A DNA stretch of 64,000 nt from Mycobacterium sp. ELW1 (GTDB lineage: Bacteria; Actinomycetota; Actinomycetes; Mycobacteriales; Mycobacteriaceae), in contig NZ_CP032155.1 of assembly GCF_008329905.1 (NCBI RefSeq), positions 5,890,001 through 5,954,000 of the forward strand, given 5' to 3'. The position numbers and the translations under genes are program-made. The notes under the pieces are model-generated. The model did not search any database. It had not been told where the DNA came from and worked only from the letters and a program-made list of their open reading frames with translations. Position 1 is the first letter of the stretch. Each line of letters begins with the position of its first letter. Positions 53,401-63,667 of the stretch are shown piece after piece.

Positions 53401-53665
53401 GAAGTGGCGGATCCTGCCGGACCGGTTCGGCGCCGAAGCCAACTCGCCGGTGATGGACAACATCGGCGGCGGCCCGCTCGGCATCAGTGAGCTGCTGTAC
53501 CGCGCGGTCACAGTCCCGAGCTATCTGCGCAACGACTGGTTCCGCGACTGGGGCGCCCTGCAGCGGCTCAACCCGTTCTATCCCGACGCCCAGCCAGCGC
53601 GTCTGGATCTCGGCACCGCCACCCGAAGCGGGCTGTGGAGCCCGGCTCCGCTGCGACCTACCTAA
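50426..53665 (+). CDS. embC: Arabinosyltransferase EmbC
   Basis: A 1079-residue GT-C arabinosyltransferase for lipoarabinomannan. About 15 spans: the first ([20 protein letters not shown]) is followed by a periplasmic jelly-roll domain; the catalytic acids are D284-D285 in [13 protein letters not shown]. The FTPTKW motif is intact ([15 protein letters not shown]). The C-terminal carbohydrate-binding domain contains [20 protein letters not shown]. First of the emb genes, next to aftA, as in M. tuberculosis Rv3793; it is the only one of the three with an open frame here. ATG 2 bases after aftA. Confidence 0.94.
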   Translation: MAVSDRQLISSSVNETRAKYRTARLVAVIAGLLGAGLAILTPLLPVEQTTAELNWPQNGVLNSVTAPLISYVATDLTIDVPCRAAAGLNSPDKTVLLSTVPKQAPKAVDRGMLIQRANNDLVVVVRNTPVVVAPMSQVLSPACQKLTFTAHADRVTAEFVGLTQGADSNAPGKPLTGERSGYDFRPQIVGIFTDLSGPAPPGLSVHATIDTRYSSAPTALKMAAMVLGVVLTIVALGALHVMDRADGVRQRRFLPSRWWSVTPLDGLVLTVLVWWHFVGANTSDDGYILTMARVSEHAGYMANYYRWFGTPEAPFGWYYDLLALWAHVSTSSVWMRLPTLGMALVCWWLISREVIPRLGHAVKTSRAAVWTAAGMFLAFWLPLNNGLRPEPIIALGILLTWCSVERGVATSRLLPVAFACIIGALTLFSGPTGIASIGALLVAIGPLRTILHRRSRQFGLLPLLAPILAAGTVTLILIFRDQTLVGEVQANALKSAVGPSLSWFDEHIRYERLFMASPDGSVSRRFAVLALLVALAVSVAMILRRGHIPGTAAGPSRRIIGITIISFLAMMFTPTKWTHHFGVFAGLAGSLGALAAVAVTAHVLRSRRNRAIFAAAVLFVTALSFASVNGWWYVSNFGVPWSNQFPEWHFGFTTMLLGLTVLALLVAAWFHFSGRDTGGPVRTRWWSRFVGSPLATMAWLLVVFEVLSLTLGMTEQWPAWSVGRSNLQAVTGKTCGLADDVLVEEDPNAGTLAPIVGVSVGDALAATTAQGFTPDGIPADVSADPVLEPPGGGSFVDSDGMVTSSEAGTEGGTTVAAGVNGSRARLPYGLDPARTPVMGSWRAGVQQPAVLRSAWYQLPADWAASPLLVVAAAGRFDQDEVQVQWATDQQAAEGKSGGTVLFGDVGAAPAWRNLRAPLAAIPRDATHIRLVATDDDLSPQHWIAITPPRIPKLRSLQDVVGSQDPVLLDWLVGLAFPCQRPFAHQYGVIEPPKWRILPDRFGAEANSPVMDNIGGGPLGISELLYRAVTVPSYLRNDWFRDWGALQRLNPFYPDAQPARLDLGTATRSGLWSPAPLRPT

Positions 53666-54412
53666 CATTCGGCTCTCGATTCGCGGTGACGCCCGCAGGC
53701 CTTCCGAACCGACACACCTTCGTCGCCTACCATCGAGCCTCGTGCCAAGCGACAGAGCCGACTCCACCCGGATCGCCCGGCTCTTAGCTGTCGTAGCCGG
53801 CATCCTCGGTGTGCTGCTGTGCGGCGTCGTGCCGCTGCTGCCCGTCACACAGACCACCGCCAGCATCCAGTGGCCGCAGGCGCCCGGCCCCGACGGCCTG
53901 GTCAGCGACATCACCGCGCCGCTGGTGTCGGGTGCACCGCAGTCTCTCGAGGTGTCGATCCCCTGCCAGGTCATCGCCACGCTGCCCGCCGAAGGTGGCC
54001 TGGTCTTCTCGACGATTCCGCCGGCCGGCATCGACTCCAGCCGCAACGGGCTGTTCGTGCGGGCCAACGCCGCCACCGTCGTCGTCGCCTTCCGTGACAC
54101 CGTCGCCGCAGTGGCCCCGCGCCCGGCCATCGCGGCGGGCGGCTGCAGCGAGCTGCGCATCTGGGCCGGCCCCGGCGGCGTCGGCGCCGATTTCGTCGGT
54201 ATCCCCGGCGCCACCGGAACCCTCGCCCCGGAGAAGAAGCCCCAGATCGCCGGCATCTTCACGGACCTCAAGGTCGCTTCACAGCCGGGGTTGAGCGCCC
54301 ATATCGACATCGACACCCGGTTCATCACCAGCCCCAGCCCGCTCAAGATCGCGGTGATGGTGCTCGGCATCGCCTGCGTGGTGGCGTCGATCGTTGCGCT
54401 GGGCGTGCTCGA

Positions 54413-54440
54413 CCGGCGGGCAGGAGCGAAGCGACTCGGG
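54413..54440 (+). repeat. Dispersed 28-base repeat, copy 3 (inside embA)
   Basis: CCGGCGGGCAGGAGCGAAGC followed by GACTCGGG, one base different from copy 1. It reads in frame as part of RRAGAKRLG (residues 225-233) in the cytoplasmic loop after a membrane span. A dispersed repeat in coding sequence is unusual. Confidence 0.85.
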
Positions 54441-55951
54441 GATATCAGGAGTCGGTCCGGGCGTCGGGTACGCGGCGCCTGGCGGCACCTGCTCACAGCC
54501 CGCGCCGCCACCTGGGTGGCCGATATCGGGGTGATCGGCGGGTTGCTGCTCTGGCATGTCGTCGGCGCCATCTCCTCCGACGACGGCTACAACCTCACCA
54601 TCGCGCGGGTGTCCGGCGAGGCCGGCTACACCGCCAACTACTTCCGCTACTTCGGGGCCACCGAGGCGCCCTTCGACTGGTACCAGTCGGTCCTCGCCCA
54701 CCTCGCCGCGATCAGCACCGCCGGTGTGTGGATGCGTCTGCCCGCCACCATCGCCGGGATCGGCACCTGGCTCATCCTGAGCCGCTGTGTGCTGCCCCGA
54801 CTGGGCAGGCGGCTGTCGCTCAACCGGGTCACCGTATGGACCGCGGGCGCAGTCTTCCTCGCCGCGTGGCTGCCGTTCAACAACGGACTGCGACCCGAAC
54901 CGCTGATCGCGTTCGGCGTACTGGCGGCGTGGATCCTGGTGGAGAACGCCATCGCCACCCGCCGGCTGGTTCCGGCAGCGCTGGCGATCGTGGTCGCGGT
55001 GTTCAGCGTGACGCTCGCCCCGCAAGGCCTGATAGCGATCGCGCCGCTGCTCGTCGGCGCGCGCGCCGTCGCCCGGGTAATCAAGGCCCGGCGCGGCACC
55101 GACGGTCTGCTGGCGCCGCTGGCCGCACTCGCCGCGTCCCTGTCGGTCATCTTCGTCGTCGTCTTCCGCGACCAGACCCTGGCCGCTGTCGCCGAATCCG
55201 CCCGCATCAAGTACGTCGTCGGCCCGACGATCGCCTGGTACCAGGACTTCCTGCGCTACTACTTCCTGACCGTCGAAGACAACTCGGAAAGCTCACTGAC
55301 CCGCCGGTTCGCGGTCCTGGTGATGATGCTGTGCCTGTTCGGCATGCTGGCGGTGCTGCTGCGCCGCGGCCATGTCCCCGGGGTGGCGGGCGGTCCGGTG
55401 TGGCGGCTGCTCGGCAGCACCGCGATCGGCCTGCTGCTGCTGCACTTCACCCCGACCAAGTGGGCCGTGCAGTTCGGTGCGTTCGCCGGGCTGGCCGGGG
55501 CGCTGGGCGCGGTCACCGCGTTCGCCTTCGCCCGCGTCGGCCTGCACAATCGACGCAACCTCGCCCTCTACGTCACCGCCCTGCTGTTCGTGCTGGCGTG
55601 GGCGACCTCGGGCACCAACGGCTGGTTCTACGTCGGCAACTACGGTGTGCCCTGGTTCGACCGTCAACCGGTGATCGCCCACCAGCCCGTGACGACGATG
55701 TTCCTCGGCCTGGCGATCCTGTCCGGCCTGACCGCCGGTTGGTTGCACTTCCGGATGGACTACGCCGGGCACACCGAGGTGAAGAACACCGGCCGCAACC
55801 GGGCTCTGGCGTCGACTCCACTGCTGGTCTTCGCGATCATCATGGTGCTGCTCGAGGTCGGCTCGATGACCAAGGCCTTCGTGCAACGCTATCCGGCCTA
55901 CACAACCGCCGCCGCCAATCTATCCGCGCTGAAGTCGGGCCTGTCCGACGC

Positions 55952-56166
55952 GAGCTGCGCGATGGCCGACGACGTTCTGGTCGAGGCGGACCCGAATGCC
56001 GGTATGTTGCAACCGGTTCCGGGCCAGAAGTGGGGCCAGTACGGGCCGCTCGGCGGGGAGCTGCGCGACTGGGCGACCGACGTCTGGTCGAGGCGGACCC
56101 GAATGCCGGTATGTTGCAACCGGTTCCGGGCCAGAAGTGGGGCCAGTACGGGCCGCTCGGCGGGGA
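55952..56166 (+). repeat. Imperfect tandem duplication of about 107 bases in embA
   Basis: The 84 bases 55976-56059 recur exactly at 56083-56166. The intervening 23 bases are a corrupted copy of 55952-55975: both begin GAGCTGCGCGA, but the spacer has two extra bases and one missing plus a substitution. The offset is 106 at the left end and 107 in the main part, so the copy gained one base. It shifts the embA frame. Confidence 0.9.
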
Positions 56167-57150
56167 CAATCCGGTCGGCTTCACGCCGAACGGCATCAGT
56201 GACACCCTGGAGCCGGCCGAGCCGTTCGTCGCCAACCCCGGCACCGTCAACTCCGACGGGTCACCCAACAAGCCCAACGCGGGCATCGCCTTCGCGGCAG
56301 GCACCGGCGGCGGGTATGGCCCGGTCGGCGTCAACGGCTCGCGGGTGTTCCTGCCGTTCGGTCTGGACCCGAAGACCACCCCGGTGATGGGCAGCTACAA
56401 CGAGAACACCGTTGCGGCCAAGGCGACTTCGGCGTGGTACCAGCTTCCGCCACGCACTCCCGACCGGCCGCTGGTGACCGTCGCCGCCGCGGGGGCGATC
56501 TGGTTCTACGACGAAGAGGGACAGTTCAACTACGGACAGTCACTCAAACTGCAGTGGGGTGTGCAGCGGCCGGACGGCACCTTCCAGGCGCTGAACTCGG
56601 TGCAACCCATCGATGTGATCGCCCAAAAGGCCTGGCGCAACCTGCGTTTCCCGCTGTCATGGGCACCGCCGGAGGCCAACGTCGCGCGGATCGTCGCCGA
56701 CGACCCGAACCTGAGCACCGACCAGTGGTTCGGCTTCACCCCGCCGCGGGTGCCCGTGCTGCAGACCGCTCAGCAGTTCCTCGGCTCTCAGACGCCGGTG
56801 ATGATGGACATCGCCACCGCCGCGAACTTCCCGTGCCAGCGCCCGTTCTCCGAACACCTCGGCGTCGCCGAACTGCCGGAGTACCGGATCCTGCCCAACC
56901 TCAAGCAGGTGGTGGTGTCGAGCAATATGTGGCAATCCGCCCGCGCCGGTGGGCCGTTCCTGTTCATCCAGGGACTGCTGACCACCGCGACCGTCCCGAC
57001 GTATCTGCGCGACGACTGGTATCGCGACTGGGGCGCGATCGAGCGCTACGTCCGGCTGGTGCCGTCATCGCAGGCGCCGAACGCCGTGATCGACCAGGGC
57101 ACCAAGACGGCATTCGGTTGGAGCCGTAGCGGACCGATCAGGGCACTGCC

Positions 57151-60100
57151 ATGACACAGACTCTCGCGGCCAACGCACGCAACGCCGCCGGTGACGTACG
57201 GATCACCCGCTGGGTGGCCACGATCGCCGGACTGGTGGGCTTCGTGCTGTCGGTGCTGACACCGCTGCTGCCGGTGGAACAGACCACCGCGACGCTGAAT
57301 TGGCCGCAGGCCGGTCAGCTGACCAACGTCACCGCCCCACTGATCTCCCAGGCCCCGGTGTCGGTGACGGCGACGGTCCCCTGCGACGTGATCCGGTCCA
57401 TGCCGCCCGCCGGCGGCCTGGTGCTGGGGCTCGCGCCGCAGAAAGGCAAAGAGGCGGCGCTCAATTCGCTGTTCGTCAACGTCAATGCGCAGCGCGTCGA
57501 CATCACCGACCGCAACGTGGTGGTCGCAAGCGTCCCGCGGGCGCGGGCGGAGTCCGCCCAGTGTCAGCGCATCGAGATCAGCTCGACCACCGATGGGACG
57601 TTCGCCACGTTCGTGGGGTTGAACGATCCGACCACCGGCAAGGACCTGCGTAGCGGGTTCGCCGATCCCAACCTGCGACCGGCGATCGTCGGGGTGTTCA
57701 CCGATCTGGTCGGTCCGGCGCCGCCGGGGCTGACCGTCTCGGCGACCATCGACACCCGGTTCTCCACCACGCCAACGGTGTTGAAGCTGGCCGCGATGTT
57801 GCTGGCGATGACCGCCACCGTGATCGCGCTGGTGGCCCTGTGGCGGCTGGACCGCCTCGACGGGCGCCGCATGCACTCCTGGATTCCGCAGCGCTGGCGC
57901 ACCTTCACCGCGGTCGACGTGACCGTGGTGGCCGGATTCCTGATCTGGCATGTGATCGGAGCCAACTCCTCCGACGACGGCTACATCCTGCAGATGGCCC
58001 GCGTCGCCGACCACGCCGGCTACATGTCGAACTACTTCCGCTGGTTCGGCAGTCCCGAAGACCCGTTCGGCTGGTTCTACAACGTGCTGGCGCTGATGAC
58101 CCACGTCAGCGACGCCAGCATCTGGATGCGGTTGCCGGACTTGATCTGTGCGCTGGTCTGCTGGCTGCTGCTGTCCCGCGAGGTGCTACCCCGGTTGGGC
58201 CCCGCCGTGATCGCCAGCCGGCCCGCACTGTGGGCCGCGGGCCTGGTGTTGATGGCGGCGTGGATGCCGTTCAACAACGGTCTGCGCCCCGAGGGCCAGA
58301 TCGCGACCGGCGCGCTGATCACCTACGTGCTCATCGAACGCGCGGTGATCTCCGGTCGGCTGACCCCGGCGGCGCTGGCCATCATCAGCGCCGCGTTCAC
58401 CCTCGGTATCCAGCCCACCGGCCTGATCGCCGTCGCCGCGCTGATCGCCGGTGGACGTCCGATCCTGCGAATCCTGGTGCGCAGGCGCGCGATCGTGGGG
58501 ACCTGGCCGCTGGTGCTGCCGCTGCTGGCCGCGGGCACCATCATCCTGACCGTCGTCTTCGCCGACCAGACTCTGGCAACGGTATTGGAAGCCACCAGGA
58601 TTCGCACCGACATCGGGCCCAGCCAAGCCTGGTACACCGAGAACCTGCGCTACTACTACCTGATCCTGCCGACCGTCGACGGCTCACTGTCACGGCGGTT
58701 CGGCTTCCTGATGACCGCGCTCTCGCTGTTCGTGTCGATGTTCATCATGTTGCGCCGCAAGCGTGTTCCCGGGGTGGCCCGCGGTCCGGTGTGGCGGCTG
58801 ATGGGCGTCATCTTCGCGACGATGTTCTTCCTGATGTTCACCCCACCAAGTGGGTGCATCACTTCGGCCTGTTCGCCGCGGTCGGTGCGGCCATGGCGGC
58901 GCTGGCCACCGTGCTGGCCTCACCGGCGGTGCTGCGATGGTCGCGCAACCGGATGACCGTCGTCACCGCGGTGTTCTTCCTGCTCGCGCTGTGCTTCGCC
59001 ACCACCAACGGCTGGTGGTATGTGTCGAGCTACGGCGCGCCGTTCAACAACGCCATGCCGAAGATCGCCGGGATCACGGTCAGCACAATATTTTTCGCAC
59101 TGTTCGCGGTGTCTGCGATCTACACGACATGGCTGCACTTCAGCACCCGCGACCACGGCGAGGGCCGCATCGCCCGGGCCGTGACCACCGCGCCGATTCC
59201 GGTGGCCGCCGGATTCATGGTGCTGGTGTTCATCGCCTCGATGGCCGCAGGCGTGGTGCGCCAGTACCCGACCTACTCGAACGCCTGGGCCAACCTGCGC
59301 TCATTCTCCGGCGGTTGCGGGCTGGCCGACGACGTCTTGGTGGAGCCGGACGCCAACGCCGGCTTCCTGACCCCGCTGCCCGGCGATTACGGACCGCTCG
59401 GCCCACTGGGCGGCACCAACCCGGTCGGCTTCACGCCCAGCGGCGTACCGGAACACATTGTGGCCGAGTCGATTCGGATGACCAATCCGCAACCCGGCAC
59501 GGATTACGACTGGGATCAGCCGATCAAGCTGAGCACACCGGGCGTCAACGGCTCGACCGTGCCGTTGCCCTACGGCCTCGATCCGGCACGGGTTCCGCTG
59601 GCAGGCAGCTACTTCGTCGGCCCGCAGCAGGACGCGACGCTGAACTCCGCGTGGTATCAGTTGCCGCCCAACGACGATGGTCACCCCCTGGTCGTCGTCA
59701 CCGCCGCAGGCACCATCGCGGGACTCAGCGTGCTCAACGGCTTCACCGACGGGCAGACCGTCGAGCTGGAGTACGGCAAGCCCGGACCCGACGGCGCCCC
59801 GGTGCCCGCCGGCCGGGTCAGCCCCTACGATCTCGGCCCGGCGCCGTCATGGCGCAACCTGCGCTACCCCCGCTCGGCGATCCCGGCCGACGCGACCACC
59901 GTGCGCATCGTCGCGCAGGACCGCTCGCTGTCGCAGGGCGACTGGCTGGCCGTGACTCCGCCGCGGGTGCCCGAGCTGCGGTCGGTCCAGGAGTTCGTCG
60001 GTTCGACGCAGCCGGTGTTGATGGACTGGGCTGTGGGCCTGGCGTTCCCGTGCCAGCAGCCGATGCTGCACGCCAACGGCGTCACCGAGGTGCCGAAGTT

Positions 60101-60362
60101 CCGGATCACACCGGACTACACCGCCAAGAAGCAGGACACCGACACCTGGGAGGACGGCCGCAACGGCGGCCTCCTGGGCATCACCGACCTCCTGCTGCGC
60201 GCGCACGTCATGTCGACCTATCTGTCGCATGACTGGGGCCGCGACTGGGGGTCGTTGCGCCAGTTCGAGACGATCGTCCCGGCTGAGCCCGCGCAGATCG
60301 ACCTGGGCACGGCAACGCGCAGCGGCCTGTGGAAGCCGGGTCGCATCAGGATCAAGCCCTAG
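57151..60362 (+). pseudogene. embB: Arabinosyltransferase EmbB, frameshifted by a 1-base deletion
   Basis: EmbB, ethambutol target and partner of EmbA. ATG at 57151 ([17 protein letters not shown]). The catalytic pair is D275-D276 in ANSSDDGYILQMARVADHAG, and the methionine matching Met306 is M282. The frame is good to about residue 565. At 58841-58845 FTPTKW reads as FTPPSG because one base is missing after CCCC; the correct continuation HHFGLFAAVGAAMAALATV reads in the next frame to the TAG at 60360-60362. Adding one base gives 1070 residues, a normal EmbB. The C-terminal domain has [17 protein letters not shown]. Confidence 0.88.
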
Positions 60363-60377
60363 TCGGATCAAGCCCTA
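60349..60377 (+). repeat. 13-base direct repeat at the embB stop
   Basis: GGATCAAGCCCTA occurs at 60349-60361 and 60365-60377, 16 bases apart. The first copy spans the last codons and stop; the second is just downstream. It may mark a small duplication. Confidence 0.75.
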
Positions 60378-60385
60378 ACATATTT

Positions 60386-60413
60386 CCCGGGTCGCTTCGC
60401 TCCTGCCCTCCGG
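60386..60413 (-). repeat. Dispersed 28-base repeat, copy 4 (inverted)
   Basis: On the minus strand the sequence is CCGGAGGGCAGGAGCGAAGC then GACCCGGG, one base different from copy 1. It lies 24 bases after embB in the 107-base gap to the next gene. The reverse orientation shows it is not a tandem array. Confidence 0.85.
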
Positions 60414-60469
60414 AAATGCAGTAGCGCGGTACTGACATCACCGCGGCCTGGTGCCGCCAGTGTGGGGTC

Positions 60470-61081
60470 ATGGAACACATCCTCAGGAGTCGACCGGTGG
60501 TCGCCACGGTGGCGGCGATCGCTGCAGGCACAGTCATGCTCGCCACCACGACGGCGGAGCCGCCGAAGCCCACTGCCGCGATCACCCCGCGGGTCTCCGT
60601 CGAGGTCGTTGAGCTCGCCGCGCTGCCGGTGGCTGCGGCGGCGATCGATCAGGTGAGCGTCCGTCCAAGCCTGCCCAACATCGCCGGCGGCGTGATCGCG
60701 GGTGCCGGTTCCGGAGCGTTTCTCGGTTACATCAGTGCCGGACTGGTGGCGGTCAACGTGCTCAACAAGATTCCGGTGCTGGGCCAGGCGCTCACCCCGC
60801 TCGTCCCGTTGGTCGGCATTGTGGGTGCGCTTGTCGGTATCCCGATCGGCATGGTCGCCGGTGCGGTTGCCGCCGTGCGCAATTGGGTGACCAGCCTGCG
60901 CTCGCAGCCCAGCAGTTCAGCATCCGCCACCACATCGCACCGCTCGGTGCGACCAGGCCCGCGGCCGGATCGGAAAGTCACCAAGACATCGGAACCCCGA
61001 AAAGCCGCGACACCGCAACGGCGTTCCCACCGGCCCGGGTCGGGCCTCGGGCACTCCGGCAAGGGCGTCACCCGGCACTGA
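60470..61081 (+). CDS. Exported protein with glycine-zipper-like membrane segment, unknown
   Basis: A 203-residue protein. An N-terminal hydrophobic segment (VVATVAAIAAGTVMLATTTA) suggests export. A central hydrophobic region of about 85 residues (GGVIAGAGSGAFLGYISAGL and VPLVGIVGALVGIPIGMVAG) looks like paired Gly-rich spans. The tail is strongly basic (RRSHRPGSGLGHSGKGVTRH). No known family. It follows embB after the inverted repeat and may be independent. Confidence 0.65.
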   Translation: MEHILRSRPVVATVAAIAAGTVMLATTTAEPPKPTAAITPRVSVEVVELAALPVAAAAIDQVSVRPSLPNIAGGVIAGAGSGAFLGYISAGLVAVNVLNKIPVLGQALTPLVPLVGIVGALVGIPIGMVAGAVAAVRNWVTSLRSQPSSSASATTSHRSVRPGPRPDRKVTKTSEPRKAATPQRRSHRPGSGLGHSGKGVTRH

Positions 61082-61147
61082 CCCCCCGGCGGTTCGGATC
61101 CCGTCGTAACGGCGCTTGTCCGGCATCCGCGGTGGCAGAATCCGCTG

Positions 61148-62647
61148 ATGGCCGAAGACGCAGCAATCGTCGATCCATTGATGCACGGCCTGCGCTCCAA
61201 AGGCCTCAAGAAGGGATCGGTCTCCCTCGTGGGAGCGGTCGCCATCGGTCTGGCGGCCACCGCCCCGGCCTATTCGCTGACCGGTGCGCTTGGGCACGGC
61301 GCGGAGGAGTCGGGCTACCAGCTCCCGATCGTCTTCATCATCGCCGTCATCCCGATGTACTTCGTCGCACAGGCCTACAAGCACCTCACCGACGCCGCCC
61401 CGGATGCCGGCACCGTGTTCACCTGGGGCTCCAAGGCGATCGCACCGCACATCGGCTGGATGGGCGGCTTCGCGCTGGTGCTGTCGTCCATCCTGGCCGG
61501 TGTCGGCGCCGCCGGGATCCTGACCAACGCGGCCGCGGTGCTGGTGGGCATGGACTCGTCCCCGGTGTGGTTCGACATCGTCGTCGCCACGGCGTTCATC
61601 CTGCTGACGACCTGGCTGGTGGCCCGCGGTGCCGAGGAATCGTCCCGCACCACCCTGATCCTGACGATCATCCAGTATGGCGGGCTGCTGCTGTTCGCGA
61701 TCATCATGATCATCCCGGTATTCCGCGGTGGGCAGAGCGCAAGCGCCGAGTCGTTCTCCTGGGAGTGGTTCAACCCGTTCGCGATTCACGACTTCAGCGG
61801 TCTACTGGGCGGCTTCCTGGTGGCCATCTTCATCTTCTGGGGCTTCGACGCCTCACTGGCGATGTCCGAGGAGACCTCCGGAACGTCGGCCGACGCCGGC
61901 CGCAGCGGAGTCACCGCGATCCTGATCACGGTTGCCACCTACGTGATCTTCTCGGTCGCGGCGCTGGCGTTCGCCGGTATCGACCCGAACAGTGACACGA
62001 GCCTGACTCACGAGGGCAACGTCGACGACGTGTTCACCACGCTGGCCACCCAGTCGATCGGCGAACGCGGCGCGATGCTGGCGGCGCTGGTGGTCGGGTT
62101 GTCCGCGTTCTCGGCGACGATGTCCACCGTCATGCCGACGGCCCGCGGGCTGTTGTCGATGGCGACCTACAAGGCGTTGCCGCACCGGTTCGCCTCGGTG
62201 AGCCAAGCGAGTTCGACGCCCAAGTACGCGACCTGGGTGATCGGCCTGACCAGTCTGGCGATCTATTGCGTGCTGGATGTGGTCAGCGACAGCGTGGTGT
62301 CGGATTCGGTCTACAGCGTGGGCATCGCGATCATGACGTACTACTCCGTGGTGGCGATCTCCTCGGTGGTGTACTTCTGGCGCACCGCTTTTCGCTCGTG
62401 GCGCACGGCGATGGGTCAGGTGATCCTGCCCGGCATCGGTGCGCTGATCTTGATCCCGGTGGGCGTCGTCGAGGCGTACCTGATGGCCGACCCGAGCACC
62501 GGTTCGGGCGGCTCCCTCCTCGGCATCGGAACCGCGTTCGTCGTCGGCGTGCTCAGCCTGGCGTTCGGTGTCGTGCTGATGGTCCTGTGGAACCTGAAGG
62601 CTCCCGCCTTCTTCCGCGGTGAGACGCTGCCGAGAGAGCGCACTTAG
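61148..62647 (+). CDS. APC-superfamily amino-acid permease (second)
   Basis: A 499-residue APC transporter with about 12 spans. KGSVSLVGAVAIGLAATAPA opens span 1, and FIFWGFDASLAMSEETSGTS matches the APC helix-6/loop region. It is about as long as the permease at 32316 but differs in sequence. The substrate is unknown. Its stop overlaps the stop of the convergent lipoprotein gene. Confidence 0.88.
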   Translation: MAEDAAIVDPLMHGLRSKGLKKGSVSLVGAVAIGLAATAPAYSLTGALGHGAEESGYQLPIVFIIAVIPMYFVAQAYKHLTDAAPDAGTVFTWGSKAIAPHIGWMGGFALVLSSILAGVGAAGILTNAAAVLVGMDSSPVWFDIVVATAFILLTTWLVARGAEESSRTTLILTIIQYGGLLLFAIIMIIPVFRGGQSASAESFSWEWFNPFAIHDFSGLLGGFLVAIFIFWGFDASLAMSEETSGTSADAGRSGVTAILITVATYVIFSVAALAFAGIDPNSDTSLTHEGNVDDVFTTLATQSIGERGAMLAALVVGLSAFSATMSTVMPTARGLLSMATYKALPHRFASVSQASSTPKYATWVIGLTSLAIYCVLDVVSDSVVSDSVYSVGIAIMTYYSVVAISSVVYFWRTAFRSWRTAMGQVILPGIGALILIPVGVVEAYLMADPSTGSGGSLLGIGTAFVVGVLSLAFGVVLMVLWNLKAPAFFRGETLPRERT

Positions 62648-63051
62648 CCGCCGTTGTGGTTGCCGAAGCCGTTCGGCCCGAACGGCCGGTTCGGCGCCAC
62701 CGTGACCGTCTGGGTTGCGGTGGCGATCGACGTGGCGACGGATGTCTCGGTCTGCGTTGCCGTTTCGGTATTGGTCACTGTTTGTGGGTCCTGAGTCGCC
62801 GTGACTGTCTGCGGCGCCTGGGTCTCGACGACGGTCTGCTGCGGTTGCGCTCCGCCGCCTGAGCCGGAGTTGGACTGGTGATGGGTCGCAGGTGCAGCGG
62901 TGGTCGTCGTCGTGGTCGGGGTCGACGTGACGGTGACAGTTGTCGGACCCGTGGCCCCCTTGGATCCGCAGGCCACCGCGCCCAGCACCACCATCGCTGA
63001 AACAGAGGCCACCAGACATATCGACCGAATACCTGTATTCACAGATGACAT
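62644..63051 (-). CDS. Thr-rich lipoprotein, unknown
   Basis: A 135-residue exported lipoprotein. The signal segment CLVASVSAMVVLGAVACGS contains lipobox GAVAC (Cys about residue 28). The mature chain is rich in Thr/Val/Gln (TVTVTSTPTTTTTTAAPA; TQTETSVATSIATATQTVTV), a low-complexity spacer, then a Gly/Asn tail. Function unknown. Convergent with the permease gene. The 227 bases between it and the gene at 63279 hold no other gene that I can see. Confidence 0.7.
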   Translation of the reverse strand: MSSVNTGIRSICLVASVSAMVVLGAVACGSKGATGPTTVTVTSTPTTTTTTAAPATHHQSNSGSGGGAQPQQTVVETQAPQTVTATQDPQTVTNTETATQTETSVATSIATATQTVTVAPNRPFGPNGFGNHNGG

Positions 63052-63278
63052 GTCTAATTATTGACGCGCGCAAAAGCCATGCGCCACAACAGCGAATGTT
63101 CGTAGAGTCGGCTGTCAACAAACTCTCGAACCCCTGGAGATCGCGCAAAATCGCTGATACCGAACCGTTTTCGATACGTTATGACTCCCTCAGCGCGCAC
63201 CAATTCGTGTCACAGCTGGCACAAATCCACGGTCCATAACGTCGTTACCGCAAGCGCAACTCGTGCAACGAAACGGAT

Positions 63279-63638
63279 ATGACGATGAATCTCAAGCGAT
63301 TGGTCTACACCTCGACCGCGGCGGTCGGCATCGGTGCGGCCGGACTGTTCGGGCTCGGTATCGGAACCGCGAGCGCCGATCCCGGCCAGTGCGGCGGCCC
63401 CGGGCCGCAGAACTGCCAGGGTCCCAACAACGGGTGGAACAACGGACACGACAACAACTGGAACAACGGGCCGGGCGACCAGAACAACGGGCCGGGCGAC
63501 TGGCAGCATCGCAACGTCGATCAGGCTCGCCAAGACCACCAGCCCTTCAACTGGAACGGCCAGTGGGTCCAGCCGATGCCGGCCGGCAACGGGGCGGGCT
63601 GGGGCTTCTGGTTCCTGGGGCAGTGGATTCCGCTGTAA
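63279..63638 (+). CDS. Small secreted Gly/Asn/Trp-rich protein
   Basis: A 119-residue exported protein. The signal peptide (AAVGIGAAGLFGLGIGTASA, cleavage at about residue 33, ASA|DP) is followed by a low-complexity repeat region (NNGWNNGHDNNWNNGPGDQN). The mature end is conserved-looking: FNWNGQWVQPMPAGNGAGWG and FWFLGQWIPL. This C-terminal pattern recurs in small mycobacterial secreted proteins. Function unknown. An ATG at 63285 (MNLKRL) is an alternative start. Confidence 0.75.
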   Translation: MTMNLKRLVYTSTAAVGIGAAGLFGLGIGTASADPGQCGGPGPQNCQGPNNGWNNGHDNNWNNGPGDQNNGPGDWQHRNVDQARQDHQPFNWNGQWVQPMPAGNGAGWGFWFLGQWIPL

Positions 63639-63667
63639 CCCACGTGCAGAGTGGCCGACCGGCGGCG

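Larger units (their letters stand above)
53742..57154 (+). pseudogene. embA: Arabinosyltransferase EmbA, frameshifted by a 107-base duplication
   Basis: EmbA with EmbB extends the arabinan of arabinogalactan. The GTG at 53742 opens [20 protein letters not shown]. The catalytic pair is D280-D281 ([11 protein letters not shown]) and [13 protein letters not shown] is intact. The frame is good to residue 772 (QYGPLGG). There an imperfect 107-base duplication (55976-56059 repeated at 56083-56166) shifts it to nonsense ending at 56387. Removing one copy plus spacer restores 1101 residues ending GPIRALP at 57154, a normal EmbA length. It also carries a 28-base dispersed repeat in frame at 54413. The restored stop overlaps the embB ATG by 4 bases. 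Confidence 0.88.

Noticed and set aside
62668..62686. Hairpin GCCGTTC-GGCCC-GAACGGC as a terminator for the permease gene
   Set aside because: It lies inside the coding end of the convergent lipoprotein gene and has no U-tract; it may still slow transcription but I cannot support it.
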